Shown piece after piece: positions 33,585 to 45,354 of a stretch of 64,000 nt of DNA. Every line of letters starts with the position of its first letter. Position 1 is the stretch's first letter. A program made the position numbers and the translations under genes. The notes under the pieces are model-generated. The model did not search any database. It saw nothing but the letters and a program-made list of their open reading frames with translations, and had not been told where the DNA came from. This stretch comes from Chamaecrista fasciculata. Taxonomy: Eukaryota; Streptophyta; Magnoliopsida; Fabales; Fabaceae. The stretch covers positions 65,672 through 129,671 of the forward strand of contig QANZ01049192.1 in the NCBI GenBank assembly GCA_003254925.1. Reading direction: 5' to 3'.

Positions 33585-34846
33585 TCAGAAATCTCCAACT
33601 TGTGAGTTGACTAAATTATCAGAAGTCTGAAGACGGCATTCGTGTTTCATGGAGTGACTACCAGGTTGAAAACGACATATGAATTTCCTATATTTGATGA
33701 GAAGGTACAAAAGGTATTTCAATAGTTCCTCTTCTCTTTGGTTTTTGCGCATGACTTTTCTAAGCTGACAATTGAGAGCTGATTTTTCCTCCAAGAGTGT
33801 TAAAGCAGATGTTATCTTCAACCTTGTAGTTGCTATCTCAATAGCATCAAGTTCTGTACTGTTCAAAGACTCTGAACCTGGCAAATCCTTGTCAAGCAGT
33901 TCAAGTATTGCCTTTCTAGCTTCATCTTCCTCAAATTCCAAGGAAAATTCTGCTGCTCTGAGATCAAGTAGGACTTCAGATATCTGTAACGCCAATTCCC
34001 AATATCACTTACACAAATACACACTAATCGTAGAAGAGTAAACATATAACTCAATCTGAAAATCATAGTGATAATAGAGTTTGATTCCTCAAATATAGGG
34101 ACAAAATGATTAAAATGTACTGGTTCAATAACTTGTAAGAATTAAAGAATCTAAACTAGACTTTTAGGACAGAGTTGTTGACTAGTGTCTCCCATGATTA
34201 GATTCTAATTCTATCTCAGAATTTAAGTAAAAATAGGCGTTATTAACAGTTAGAATTACAACCTCAGCATCCAACAAGATCGGGACCACTTTTTGAATTT
34301 GGATCAAGTATAACTCCAAATCACTTCGTATTTTTTCACATCTTGAAGCTATCTTGTGTGCCTTAATTACCTGAAAGGTTTGCCAGCATGAGATATACAC
34401 AGAAAAAGAGAGAACCGACTACAGCAAACAATATTGATTTATCAAATTAATTTGAAATCAGTACCAAGTAGAGTTTACTGGATTCAGAACATTGTTGGAT
34501 AACTAATTTGGCTTTATCCAAAGTGAAGTGCAAGGAGCATAATGTCTGAACTGCTAACGCACAATTAGGTCGGGCGGATTCAATAGCCAACAATATATGC
34601 GAAATTCGTTCGATGAATTTCTCAAGTTCTAAGCACAACGAACGGTGTACCTGCACAAAAAATTTAAACTAAACTCTGCTATTTCCAAAAGTAAATCACA
34701 AATTGGCTCAAGATTATGATTCAGTAAGTAGTAATCGGAGAGGAAAAAACTCAAATTAGGTTGAAAATCGAAAGTGTGGTTCATACCTTGGGTTTAGAAG
34801 GAGGTGAAACCGAAACCTGGAAAGCTCGAACGAGCGATTTAGCCAT
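33585..34846 (-). CDS. PUB45/PUB6-like protein reduced to the U-box N-terminal domain
   Basis: Four exons on the minus strand: 34787-34846, 34465-34650, 34263-34370, 33585-33983, giving 250 residues. It matches the N-terminal (UND) domain of plant U-box E3 ligases of the PUB45/PUB6/PUB7 group: CLELEKFIERISHILLAIES, LDKAKLVIQQCSESSKLYL, VVPILLDAEISEVLLDLRAA and ELLKYLLYLLIKYRKFI are family hallmarks. In full-length relatives a U-box and ARM repeats follow, for more than 700 residues. Here a stop follows soon after the UND and no U-box is found downstream. The exons are all intact, so it may be a UND-only regulator or a recent truncated copy. Start chosen at the first in-frame ATG, with 20 codons in exon 1. 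Confidence 0.75.
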
Positions 34847-35101
34847 GGAATCAGAGAAAGAGATAGATAGCAATGCGACAAATGGAAATGGATTGAGGGA
34901 GAATCAGAAGTTAGGGTTGAATTGAGAAGCAATGATGAGTGATTAGCGAGAAGTGGAAATGGTGGACAAGTGTGGAATCCATATTTGGCTATTTGCTGAG
35001 CACAAAACAATGGCGCAATTAGAACGAAAGTAAAGTTTCTGACTCTCTGCCATGTAAGAAATGACGTTTTATAAAGATTTGTATTTGTATCTTAATTTTT
35101 A

Positions 35102-35704
35102 GGCCAAAGTTTAAATTTGGTCTCATAGCTTTTGCTCAGTTCCCAATTTGGTCCTGTATCTTTTTTTGTTACAGTTTTGGTCCTATATCTTTGCAAGAGA
35201 TCCCAATTTGGTCCCATATCATTTTTAGTCTCATATCTTTTAGTTAAGTTGCAGAATTAGTCTCATATCTTTGAATGAAACTAATTATGATATAAGATCA
35301 TTTTTAAACCTGATCCAAAAATATAGGACCAATTATGCAATTATCCCAAAGATATGGGACGAAATTTGAATGAAAAAAAAAGATATAAGACCGCCAACAA
35401 ATGTTGACCCAATTGATAAGGAGTCAACTTATAACCCACAAGGTCGTGAGTTCGAATCTCGCTGTTAATGTGAGAGCCTTGTTGATAGGTGATCTGTAAG
35501 CGCTCATAGAGCTTGGAGGCATGTTATGACCTTAGTGAGCCACAGAGGACCAACTCACCTAAAATTTTTATAAACACAAAAAAAGATATAAGACCAAATT
35601 GAAACCTGACCCATAGATATGGGGCCAAAAGTTCAACAAAAAAATATATGAGACCAAATTGAGAACTGAGCAAAAAAATATAGGACCAAATTTATAATTT
35701 AGCC
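35102..35704. mobile_element. MULE-like TIR element with a SINE inserted in it
   Basis: Perfect 9-bp duplication TAATTTTTA at 35093-35101 and 35705-35713. Left end GGCCAAAGTTTAAATTTGG, right end complement finishing in TAATTTAGCC. GGTCCY boxes on both arms. Interrupted by the SINE at 35393-35577, which is therefore younger. Confidence 0.85.
35393..35577 (+). mobile_element. tRNA-derived SINE, about 185 bp
   Basis: Flanked by an 18-bp perfect duplication AAAAAAAGATATAAGACC (35375-35392 and 35578-35595). It holds an A-box-like segment (TTGACCCAATTGATAAGG, about 35404-35421) and a B box (GAGTTCGAATCTC, 35448-35460) at pol III promoter spacing, and ends in an A-rich tail. The long A-rich duplication is typical of LINE-driven retroposition. 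Confidence 0.85.
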
Positions 35705-35891
35705 TAATTTTTATTATTAATTATATTTTTTAAATAATTATACAAAATATTAAAAAACCTAAAACAAAAAGTGATAAGACCATACTGTCCAAAATTGACC
35801 TCGTAAGCATTAAAATAATCTTATAATAATCTCTTTCCAAACTGGCCTTGTTCGTCATTTCCGTCTGCTTCCCTTTGTTTGAAGTTTGAAC

Positions 35892-36898
35892 CAATGTTGT
35901 AAAAGCCGGACAATACCGCCTGGTCAGACAGTTAGCCAAAGAGAGGAACGAGTTGGTTCAACCCAAAGAACCAAAGCGAGGGTTGGACCGGAATGGACCG
36001 GGAATAACCGGCAAAAAACCGGAAACTCTTGTCTACCCGCTGGACCGTCTAGAGAACCGACAGTTCCGCATTTTTTTTTTTAATTTTCATTTCACTGCCT
36101 TCGTTTTAAAAAAAATGATTAAAAAATAAAAACTAAAACTAAAACTCTATAAGTAAAAAGTGTCGAAGTCCCTCCCAGCCTCATTTTTAGATTTGGAAAC
36201 AAAATTGAGCCATTGAGGAAAAGTGTCGAACCCTAGCCTCCATCTCACCTCCCCTAGTCGCCGTCGCTGCTGCTTCCGCCGCCGCCGCTGCTTTCACCGC
36301 CGCCGCTGCTACTTCCGCCGCCGCCGCCGCCGCTGTTGTCCTCTCGGTCTCGGTTTTGAAGCAAGAGGTGAGTTTAAACAAATTTACTCTTGTATCTTTG
36401 TAATCATATTTGATTTCTAGGACTCTTTTAATTCCTACATATCAATTCTTGCCATCTAAAAATGGACCTGAAAATTCTGAAGAACAAATTCAACTAGAAA
36501 AACAAGGATACAGAAGTGATTCTTGTTGAGTCAAGAGAAGATAACCTTTCATGCCCATGTCTTGAATAATCTGATGGTTGGTTGATTAGTTCATCTTCAA
36601 TTAGATCAAGTTTGCTCACAAATACCGAAACATATTGAGATAAACTTGATGGGCTCATCTCAATCTCTTGAATTCTAACCAATATTCTTGCAATTGTATT
36701 CCACAGTGCATTTCTTGCTTCCAAATCATTTGAAGCAAAAGGAAATATTTAAAAATATAGAGTGTTTATATTTAATATATTAAAAATAATTATTTATTGC
36801 GTCATCCGGTCCGACTGATGATTCGACCGGTTTAACCAATCAGACCGTGAACCGAACGTTTGTCCGAGTCTTTGTCCAGTTTGGTTATGACAATACTG
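35892..36898. mobile_element. hAT-type element, 1.0 kb, non-autonomous
   Basis: Termini CAATGTTGTAAAAGCCGG and a right end whose complement begins CAGTATTGTCATAACC. Flanked by a perfect 8-bp duplication GTTTGAAC (35884-35891, 36899-36906). Subterminal regions are rich in ACCGG/CCGGT words. The interior has a GCC/GCT trinucleotide block (36246-36340) and a minus-strand frame of 76 codons at 36494-36724 (ALWNTIARILVRIQEIEMSP) that I do not recognise and that may be captured host sequence. No transposase frame. Confidence 0.82.
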
Positions 36899-37251
36899 GT
36901 TTGAACAATTAATTATTTAATTATTTAGGCCAAAAAAATTATTTAATTATCTACATGTCAAGAGAGCTCGGACTGCTTCTCTAGAAATATCATATTTATA
37001 TTTTTATCATCAAATTTTTCAATAAATATAAAATATATAACATAATTTCTTTAATAGATTTAATAGTTTTTTCTTTTCTAAAAACAGGTCTTATTTCCAA
37101 AGCTAATGTCCACGCATTTTTAAGTCTTTTATGAAATTTATATTTATAATTATAAGATAATAAAAATATTAAAATTTAAGCTTTAGGTAAATAATATTTT
37201 TCTTTGATTGGGATGCAAAATATTTTACTGATGATATACTTATTATTATTA

Positions 37252-37965
37252 GGTCAAAAAATCAGTTTGGTCTCTAATATTTACCTCAAATTCTGTTTTG
37301 GTCCCTAATTTTTTTGTTCCATTTTGATCCTTAATATTTCCCAACAATTTTACTTTGATTCCTAACTAATGAATATGATCATATCTCTCTCGTTTCAAAT
37401 TCGAATGCAACATAATTGAAGTTACAAGTTGCTCTTGATGAATTCTTTCTCTTCCTAATTAGGGTCGTCAGTAAACGAGGTTAAATCGAACATAAAATCA
37501 GGCCCAGAGTGAGTCTCTCGTTTCATGGAGTTGATCATATCTCTCTCATTTCAAGTCTGAATGCAATGAAATTAGAGTAATTGGTTACTCTTGATGAGTT
37601 ATTTTTCTGTCCAATTGGGGTCATGACAAATGAGGCCAAATTGTACTCCCAAATTCGGTACTGATGTTTTGATCAAACTCACTTTTGGAGTACTATTTGA
37701 CCTTGTTTACTAATATCCAACTGGATATGGAAAAAAAAACTTGTCAAGAATAACCCGTAACTTCGATTTCACTACATCCGAACTTAAAATAAGAGAGATA
37801 TGATCATATTTAGTAGTTAGAAACCAATAGTTGAACCTAGTAAGAAATATTAGGGACTAAAACAAATTTATTGAGAAACATTAAGGACCAAAACAACATG
37901 AAAAAGGATTAGAGACCAAACCAGAATTTAGAGTGAATATTATAAACCAAAATAGGGTTTTGACC
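37252..37965. mobile_element. MULE-like TIR element, 714 bp
   Basis: Starts GGTCAAAAAATCAGTTTGG and ends GGGTTTTGACC. 9-bp flanks TTATTATTA on both sides (low complexity, so weaker evidence). The interior has two diverged copies of a segment with GATCATATCTCTCTCGTTTC, shared with 18035-18572. Confidence 0.72.
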
Positions 37966-38567
37966 TTATTATTATTATTTTGCTATAAATCAAATGATCA
38001 AAAACAGTATTATTGTCTTTTTTATAATCAAAGGAGTACCCTTTTTTTTTTTGTATTATACGATGTCATTCAATTTTGAATTATAGACCTTTTTTGACCA
38101 AACCAAATTTAAATTAAACTCATGGTCATTCTTTTGTCCGAACCCACGGTCAATGTAGAGAATGAGAAATATAGGCCCATCATGTCACGTAATATTCTGT
38201 CCTACGAAATAAAGTGATGCTATTTTTATTTACCAAAAAACAAGAAGAAAATCACCATAATACTTCTATGATGATGACTGCCATTTTTTTTCGCCAAATT
38301 ACTCGAATAAACAGAAAAATAAAAAAATGGATGAGACCAAATTTCTTTTATATAAAAATCTCTTCAGTTTTACAAAATTTGGCTCAAGTGACACATTCCA
38401 TAAATATAACCATTGTGATCACATTATTTCTTTCATATAATAAGAAAATAAAAATTTTGCCATTTGTGTTTTAAAGAAGTAAAACTTGAGCGAAGAAGAC
38501 TTTTGTATATGTTTGACCCTCGTCAAATGGTGTAAATGCGAGGAATGAACCCAAAAGGATTGGCTTT

Positions 38568-39194
38568 AGACCTAAAGGCTAAAGGCTTATTCACATTTCT
38601 TTGACTTATTTTAAAAAATGTCAAAGTCTCAAATTGGTCACTTATGTATGAGGTAAATTTTAAATTAATCTCTTATCTTTCATCTGTTTTAAATTGGTCT
38701 TATAATTTTTTATGATATTTCAAATTAGTCTAAAAATTATTGAATATGGTCATATCTTTCATTTGAACTTCAAATACAACGAATTCAGAGTTACGAGTTT
38801 CTATTGTTGAGTATTTGAGACTATTAACAAACAAGATCAAATCAAGTCTCAATAGTGGATAACTCATTTCCTAATCAAACAAGTAAAATTGATTATATCT
38901 CTTTCATTTTAAGTTTAAATACAACGAGTTCAAAACTCTATGTGTTAACTCTTAAAAAGTCTTTTCTCTCCCAATTAAGATAACTATGAAATGAGGTCAA
39001 ATTGTGTCTCAAAAGTAGATCTAGGACCAATTAGAAACATCATAGAAACATGTATGACCAATCTGAAATTAATGAAAGATAAGGGACCAATGTGAAATCT
39101 ACCCCATAAATAAGGGACCAATAATTTGAGACTTTGGCCTTTTTAAAATATGTGAAGTCAAAGAAATGTGAAGTTGCCTTTAGCCTTTAGGTCT
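38568..39194. mobile_element. TIR element with outer palindromic arms, about 627 bp
   Basis: Outer arms AGACCTAAAGGCTAAAGGC and complement. They continue inward through TTCACATTTCTTTGACTT on both sides, then into arms with TCTCAAATTGGTCACTTATG-type boxes. The centre resembles the 18035 and 37252 elements. Target duplication not identified; it may be one element nested in an older one. Confidence 0.6.
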
Positions 39195-39418
39195 AGAATG
39201 AATTGTGTATATCAGATTTTATTAACTTATCTTAATATATGCATTAGAATTTAAGAAGCATCAATTTATTGATGGTATTAAATTATTCATTCACATCAAA
39301 TTTGTTAATACTTTTTTTGTTCCTCAACGCGTGGATTGTTATTCTATTATCTTTAACGAGATAAAATGGAAGGATACCTTTCTCACCAAACTTATGCTAT
39401 TTATTTATTTATTTTTTA
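39195..39418. other. Short intergenic spacer between two elements
   Basis: AT-rich, nothing recognisable. Confidence 0.4.
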
Positions 39419-40432
39419 GGCTTAAGTGCACTTTTGGTCCCATAACTATGATAAAGGTTTCATTTTGGTCCCATAACTTTTTTTGTTGCAATTTTGGTCC
39501 CATAACTATGACAAAGGTTTCATTTTGGTCCCATAACTTTTTTTGTTGCCAATTTTGGTCCCATAATTATAACAAAAGTTTCATTTTGGTCCCATAACTT
39601 TTTTGTTGCAATTTTGGTCCCATAACTATGACAAAGGTTTCATTTTGGTCCGATAACTTTTTTTGTTGCAATTTTGGTCCCAGAACTATGACAAAGGTTT
39701 CATTTTAGTCCTATAACTTTTTTTGTTGCAATTTTGGTCTCATAACTTCTCAAAAGGTTCCACCGTTAGTCCCTTGGTGAATTCCATCCATATTTAGCCG
39801 TTCAGTATGACGTGGCATAGTAACTAGGATCATGATGTGGCAAAATAAGATGAAATGGACTGAAATAGGAACTATATGCAACATATTAAAACTTCTCTAT
39901 ACCCAACCACCATATATACAAAGAGTGGTACTGACAGGGACCAATCTGGTGGCGAAGAAGAGACTTCAAGCAGAAGGCACCGACGAAGTCGATGGGATCC
40001 TCAGCCAGAGTCGAACAAGCAAAGCCGCGTCGACGGCAAATCGGGAAGCGGAACGAGGAAGAGGAAGTCTCGTTGGGCTGACGAGGAAGAGGAAGTACCA
40101 CTCTTTGTATATATTGTGGTTGGTTATAGATAAGTTTTAATATGTTGCATATAGATCCTATTTCAGTCCATTTCATCTTATTTTGCCACATCATGATCCT
40201 AGTCACTATGCCACGTCATACTTAATGGCTAAATATGGATGGAATTCACCAAGCTAAGGGACTAACGGTGGAACCTTTGTCATAGTTATGGGACCAAAAT
40301 TGCAACACAAAAAGTTATGGGACCAAAATGAAACCTTTGTCATAGTTATGGGACCAAAATTGCAACAAAAAAAGTTATGGGACCAAAATGAAACCTTTGT
40401 CATAGTTATGGGACTAAAATTGCACTTAAGCC
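39419..40432. mobile_element. Pack-type TIR element carrying a splicing factor 1 fragment in its loop
   Basis: Ends GGCTTAAGTGCACTTTTGG and complement ending GCACTTAAGCC. The left arm carries GGTCCC boxes at 39436, 39467, 39496 and 39527 (31, 29, 31), part of a 60-bp unit repeated about five times; the right arm has fewer units. The arms keep pairing inward to GTGGTAC (39925-39931) and GTACCAC (40095-40101). Only the loop, 39932-40094, is single copy. A truncated second copy lies at 49329-49946. No clear 9-bp duplication. Confidence 0.8.
39932..40094 (+). pseudogene. Captured fragment of splicing factor 1 (SF1/branchpoint-binding protein)
   Basis: Plus-strand frame reads [13 protein letters not shown], then [13 protein letters not shown], then [14 protein letters not shown]. 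This matches, as I recall it, the N-terminal region of plant SF1, where RRRSRWDPxPES and [11 protein letters not shown] precede the segment leading to the KH domain. Only about 54 codons are present. It is a gene fragment carried by a transposon, not a working SF1 gene. Confidence 0.8.
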
Positions 40433-41754
40433 TATCTATATATATATACATACAACATATACAAACACTATTCTCCACCCATAAACTTTATCTCTTTCAA
40501 TGGAAGGAAGCACTGTCACATAATATTTGAGGTCTAGAATTAGTATATATGCAGATATGCTGATATCATGTTTCTAACAAATCAAGAAAGAGAAATTAAT
40601 TATTTATATATCACATTTATAGTGAGAAACCACACTGAGCAGCGAAACTTGTCTTTTGTGCACTATATATATACAGCATGGACTAATTTTCCTAATGTTA
40701 GAAGGGTAAGTAGTGTAGTTTAAGAAGTGAAGTGGCCGGGTGATTCATCTAGAAGATATCAAAAGTTTATCAAAATCAATTTAAACTTGGTACACAATAC
40801 ACATGAATGCTGTGATTTTCATCTATATATATATATATATATGTGTGTGTGCATGTGATTTCAATTAAACAATATATATAGATAGAAACTACTCTGCCTG
40901 CCTTATTATTAAGCAGTTAAATCAGAATTGCATTCATAATTTTGAAGTCTCAAGTGTGGCGCAAGTAAATTCTCTATACACATGATTAAAAATATCACAC
41001 ACACATTACTCAGTACTCACACAATTTATGCTTTGTTATGCTGCAGTAGTACTAATTATGATTACCATATATATATATATACACCATGCTTGATCTATCG
41101 GTTTCAATTTCCAAAGAAAAACAATAATAATAAATTATTTTGTGGTACCTTTGATTAATTACCTTGTTCGATCCATTCACTCATTAAATCTATATAACAT
41201 AAATTCCGATTGAAAGTGTGTGAGCTTATTAATTAATTAAAAGATTGAAGATATATATAAAGAGATAGTATAGAGTGGAGGTAGCTAGCGAATTTGTAAG
41301 TATGCATATATATCTCAATAAGTAGATCTCAAAATTTGAAGTACAATAATATCCTGATGATTCTTGAGATGTACAAAGATAAGAGAGAAAGAAGTAATCG
41401 TGAAGCACGATTTATGTAAACAGATCGATCAGATGAAACGGAAAATTGAAAGCAAAGGGTAGATAAGTCTGTTGAAATCTGAGCATCTAGACATATATCT
41501 ATCTCTTCTGATTCTCCAATCGTAAATGAAATATATATTGATCGATATTCCTCTGAAAATTAATATATATATATATATGTTGTAAATTAAAATAATTGAT
41601 ATATAGTTGATGAAATCAAATAATTAATAACAATAGTAATAAAACAAAGGCGGAATTGAAGAGAAATGAAAGGAAAGGAATGATTGAAGCAAACCTGTAG
41701 TGTGTGTTGTATAAATGAATGTGAGAAAGAGAAATAGGGATATGTATGTGCTTC
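40433..41754. other. Intergenic, downstream of MIR167
   Basis: AT-rich with several (AT)n tracts (for example 40826-40843 and 41566-41577). No protein gene supported. The part nearest 41754 is probably the 3' portion of the MIR167 primary transcript. Confidence 0.45.
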
Positions 41755-41870
41755 CATTTCAACAGGTGAAACTGCCACATGATCTATTCTTATACCTCAA
41801 AATACATATATATATAGGAAGAGGGAGTAATAAGCTCAGATCATGCTGGCAGCTTCAACTGCTGCGGGTG
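41755..41870 (-). ncRNA. MIR167: MIR167 precursor hairpin
   Basis: On the minus strand the 5' arm holds the mature miR167 sequence (41837-41857; it reads TGAAGCTGCCAGCATGATCT plus G). The 3' arm at 41765-41785 reads AGATCATGTGGCAGTTTCAC plus C, the usual miR167 star. The two pair along their length with a few mismatches and extend into CAGCAG/CTGTTG at the base, leaving a loop of about 50 nt with a (TA) tract. Established role: miR167 guides cleavage of ARF6 and ARF8 mRNAs in auxin response, flower and root development. The mature strand ends in ...CUG(A), the subtype of miR167c/d. Confidence 0.95.
41837..41857 (-). ncRNA. Mature miR167-5p
   Basis: 21 nt identical to the conserved plant miR167 core, starting with U as expected for AGO1 loading. 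Confidence 0.95.
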
Positions 41871-42064
41871 CACGTTATACGGCGTCGTTTCCATCGTCGT
41901 CGTCGTTTCCATCATCGTCATTTTGAAGCTATCTATAGATCAGAGAGAGATAAGACCGATGCGAGACGAGACGAGAGGATGTAAACATGTATTACATATA
42001 GATGCCTACTTCTTTTTCCTATTTTGTCCCTCTTCTTTTTTTGTAATTCTATTTATTATTTTGG

Positions 42065-42085
42065 ACCATCCCCTATATATCTCTG
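42065..42085 (-). promoter_or_regulatory. Possible TATA box of MIR167
   Basis: Minus strand reads GAGATATATAGGGGATGG about 200 bp upstream of the hairpin, a plausible pol II core promoter. Position is inference. Confidence 0.3.
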
Positions 42086-42812
42086 CTCCTCTTTAACTCT
42101 TAACTAGCTTGTTTTGCTGTCTCTACTCTCGTCTCTTTTGTCTCATCTCATCAAAATCATTTTATAAAATCACTGTCTCACTCTTTGTTTTTTCTTTTGT
42201 TTCTTTCCTACCTAGTAATTTACAACTAATTCATTGTGTTAATTCCTATCTAGTAATAAGTTAGATCGCTAGCTCAGTCTCCAGCTACTTGCTTAATACT
42301 ATAAAATAATGTCAATTATTTTTTTTAAACAAATGCATTGATGGGGCCGTATCGAGTTGAGTCATTATTAATGACGGGGTAATTAGTATAGTAGTTAGGT
42401 TAAGACGAGATTGAAGTGGATGGAAAACAAATTAAGGAAAGGGCATAATACAAGTAGTAAAAGAATTGAAGGAGAAATGAATGAATGAATAAAAAGATGC
42501 ATGAATGTGGTCCCGAAAGAGAGAAGAAGGGGGAATTTAATAATGTCACGCTCACGCCACCACATGCAGACACTCTTGGGAGAGCTTCTGTGTATCCCAA
42601 GGTGCTTTAATCTTATTACTTTAGTTGGGTGACCGACCCCTTTTAATTTCATATCATATTCCTCTTTCTCTCTCTTTAATTTCTTTCTTCTATATATATT
42701 TGTCCGTGTTGTTTGTAAGGTAGGCATCATTTGGAAGCAACCAAATAGGGTATAATGACTACATTTTTAGTGGATAGGGGACCATTTTGCAATTCCTACG
42801 CATCCATTATCC

Positions 42813-42849
<37 letters not shown>

Positions 42850-44308
42850 CACTTGCTACACACGGTTTGACGGTTTGTACATGCCATGGATGGATCATTA
42901 AACTCATTCTTTCCTACACCTTTTAGGCTTTTACTTCTAAATGATAGTATATAGTAATGCCTTCTTTTTTAAAATTTAATTAATTAAAATAATCATCCAA
43001 CTTCCTTCCATTTCTATTGGTGCCCCTCTCTTTTACAATGAACAGCATAATACTAGCTTTTTACAATGAACAACATAATAATAGCTTCACCCTTAAACTT
43101 TCCTACCTAAACTTCCACTCATCACTTCAATCAGTACTCCTACTCAAGTAATTAATTAACCTCAACAGTATCACTCATAACTCATAAGTAATTCTCCACC
43201 GAGATATAAGGTAACATAGCTACATTATATTGTAAAGACAGTTAATTAATTAGTAAAATCATGCATCACCGATCACTAGGCGCTTTCTTTTGACAATTGG
43301 ACCGTCCTACCTACAGTACTAGTTTCTTTTCATTAATTTGATCAGTTTCTCCCTGATTCTCTTAGCACCCAACCACGCATTGTATTTAGATAATCAATAT
43401 ATATGATATATAATGGATTATTAATTAAAAGAAATTGAAGCACACCATTTAAATATTTTGGATTCTTCCAGTGCCGTAAGTTAAAGAAATATTTTTGTTT
43501 CTTTTTTTTTTCGTTAACCAGGATCATATATTAAACAAAACCCACATGTCTAAAGAAATATTTTTGTTTCGATAATTCAGAAAAAGCTCAAATTAAAGTA
43601 GAGGTTATTATAAGCTTTTTTAATTACTACTTTTGGTGTTGAGATAAATACAATATATATATCATACATGACATTAGTAAGAAAAACACGATAACTTAAA
43701 ACAGCTACCATCGTATGGTGGTTGATTGGAATATATATATGTTAAGTATATATATTGTATTTCTCATTAGCAAAGACTTCAGAATCAAATTTTGTTGGAG
43801 AAATACTTTTGTAGAGAGAAGCTTAAATTTATGAAATCTATAGACTTTAGCAAGGTTATCTTGAAACTAATTAAATTTCAAGAATTAACTTCCGTTCTTA
43901 AACTTATAGTATTATGTTAGAGGAAACAAAAAAACGAGAAAACTCTTTTTTAATTAGTTACCGGAGACCAAAAGGACTCCTGGCCTGGGACAGCAAAGAC
44001 CTAAACTGCATATATTGTTTAATTTCCTTTACTGTCAATTGAACCATAAATCTTGCATTCATAGACGCATCTCACTGTACCTTTCCTGCGTAAAATTCAT
44101 TTTAAATATGAGTAACCTTTATTAATTTGAATTAAGAATTGGTGCTAATTAATTTAACTTTTAGCTATAGCCTATAGCTAGATAGCTAGGTCCACTCTGT
44201 ACGTCTTTTTCTTAAAATATTTTCCAGTTTTTCATAAATCTAAAATTAAGCTATAGTTTACTGTGTTCTGTCTTCAAGATTCAAGATTCCTTTTATATAT
44301 ATATATAT
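42086..44308. other. Intergenic, upstream of MIR167
   Basis: AT-rich, no supported gene. Short frames at 42395-42730 run through simple sequence and are not convincing. It contains the (CT)n tract at 42815-42847. Confidence 0.45.
42815..42847. repeat. (CT)n microsatellite
   Basis: About 16 CT units followed by a CCCC tract. Confidence 0.9.
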
Positions 44309-44603
44309 AGGTTAAAGTGTACTTTTAGTCTCATAACTTTTGCTCAGGTCTCAATTTGGTCCCATAACTTTTTTTTGTTGCACTTTTGGTCCCATATCTT
44401 TGCAAAAATTTACAGGTTTGGTCCCGTATCACTTTTGGTCTCATATCTTTAGGTCAGGTTGCAAAATTAGTCTTAAATCTTTACAAAAAGTTTCACCGCT
44501 TGTCCCACTTGATCCAAATATATGAGACCGATTCTGCACCTGACCCAAAGATATGAGACCGATTCTGTAACTTGACTAAAAGATATAGGATCAATTCTGT
44601 AAC
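44309..44603. mobile_element. Partial GGTCCC-box TIR element
   Basis: Left end GGTTAAAGTGTACTTTTAG, then GGTCCC boxes. The right arm is present only in part and breaks into an (AT)n tract. Same family as 18724-19164. Confidence 0.6.
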
Positions 44604-45354
44604 ATGAACCAAAGATATATATATATATATATATATGAGGCAAAATACCAAGAAGATAATTATGTTAATTAGAGAAGAATAGTTATATTCGAGGCGTGTA
44701 CTTGGTCCTCGTTATGTGCAAAAAGGGAATCATTGACGAGCAAAGTCAAAGTTAAAGCATTCCAAAGTACACTTGCAAATGGACTATAATATAAATATAT
44801 ACATACCTTGATTCTAAATCGATATGTAAATATAGATTTATTAGATAGAAATTAAAATAAAAAAATGACAAAATTATTTTCTTTTTGATGGGATAAATAA
44901 TCAATTTTTAATGAGCGAGACTCCACGAGAAGGATGGACAGATAACTGGTAGTTGTCGGATAAATAATCAATTTATGCATTCGAGTTGGCATAAAATTTT
45001 TTTTTGATAAAATAAGTAAATGACTCATGTTGAATTTTACAGTTGATATTGTTGAGAAAACTTTAAACTATTTGCTCTTTAATCCGAATAAAATTAATCT
45101 TTATTTAGAGATTCATAAAAAAAATAATAAAAGAAGATGATTGGAAGGTAAGTAAATAATTAGAAAGTTTAAAGGATAAGGAAGGGGCGTCGTACACATG
45201 TATGTACGTATTATGTCTTGTTTAAATAGTGGATGAGATGAAGTTTTATTTGGACATGTTACTAGGAAGGCAACACGTATGTAAAGAGGTACATGGATAG
45301 ATGAAGCTTATTATTATTATTATAGTAAGGGGGGAAGTAATATAATGACTTAAT
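44604..45354. other. Intergenic, 3' of the TAXI-like gene
   Basis: AT-rich. No gene, RNA or clear repeat found apart from an (AT)n tract near 44615-44635. Confidence 0.4.

Noticed and set aside
35440..35470. tRNA gene suggested by GTTCGAATC
   Set aside because: The B box is part of a SINE with an 18-bp target duplication; no cloverleaf or acceptor stem is formed.
39420..39760. Regular repeats with spacers resembling a CRISPR array
   Set aside because: The repeats are 60-bp tandem units in a transposon arm with inverted copies at the other end, in a plant genome. There are no unique spacers or cas genes.
39876..40133. A functional SF1 gene
   Set aside because: Only about 54 codons match, there is no KH or zinc-knuckle coding sequence, and the fragment is bounded exactly by transposon arms.
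42395..42730. 111-codon frame upstream of MIR167
   Set aside because: Biased composition, no domain or splice context; probably chance in the MIR167 promoter region.
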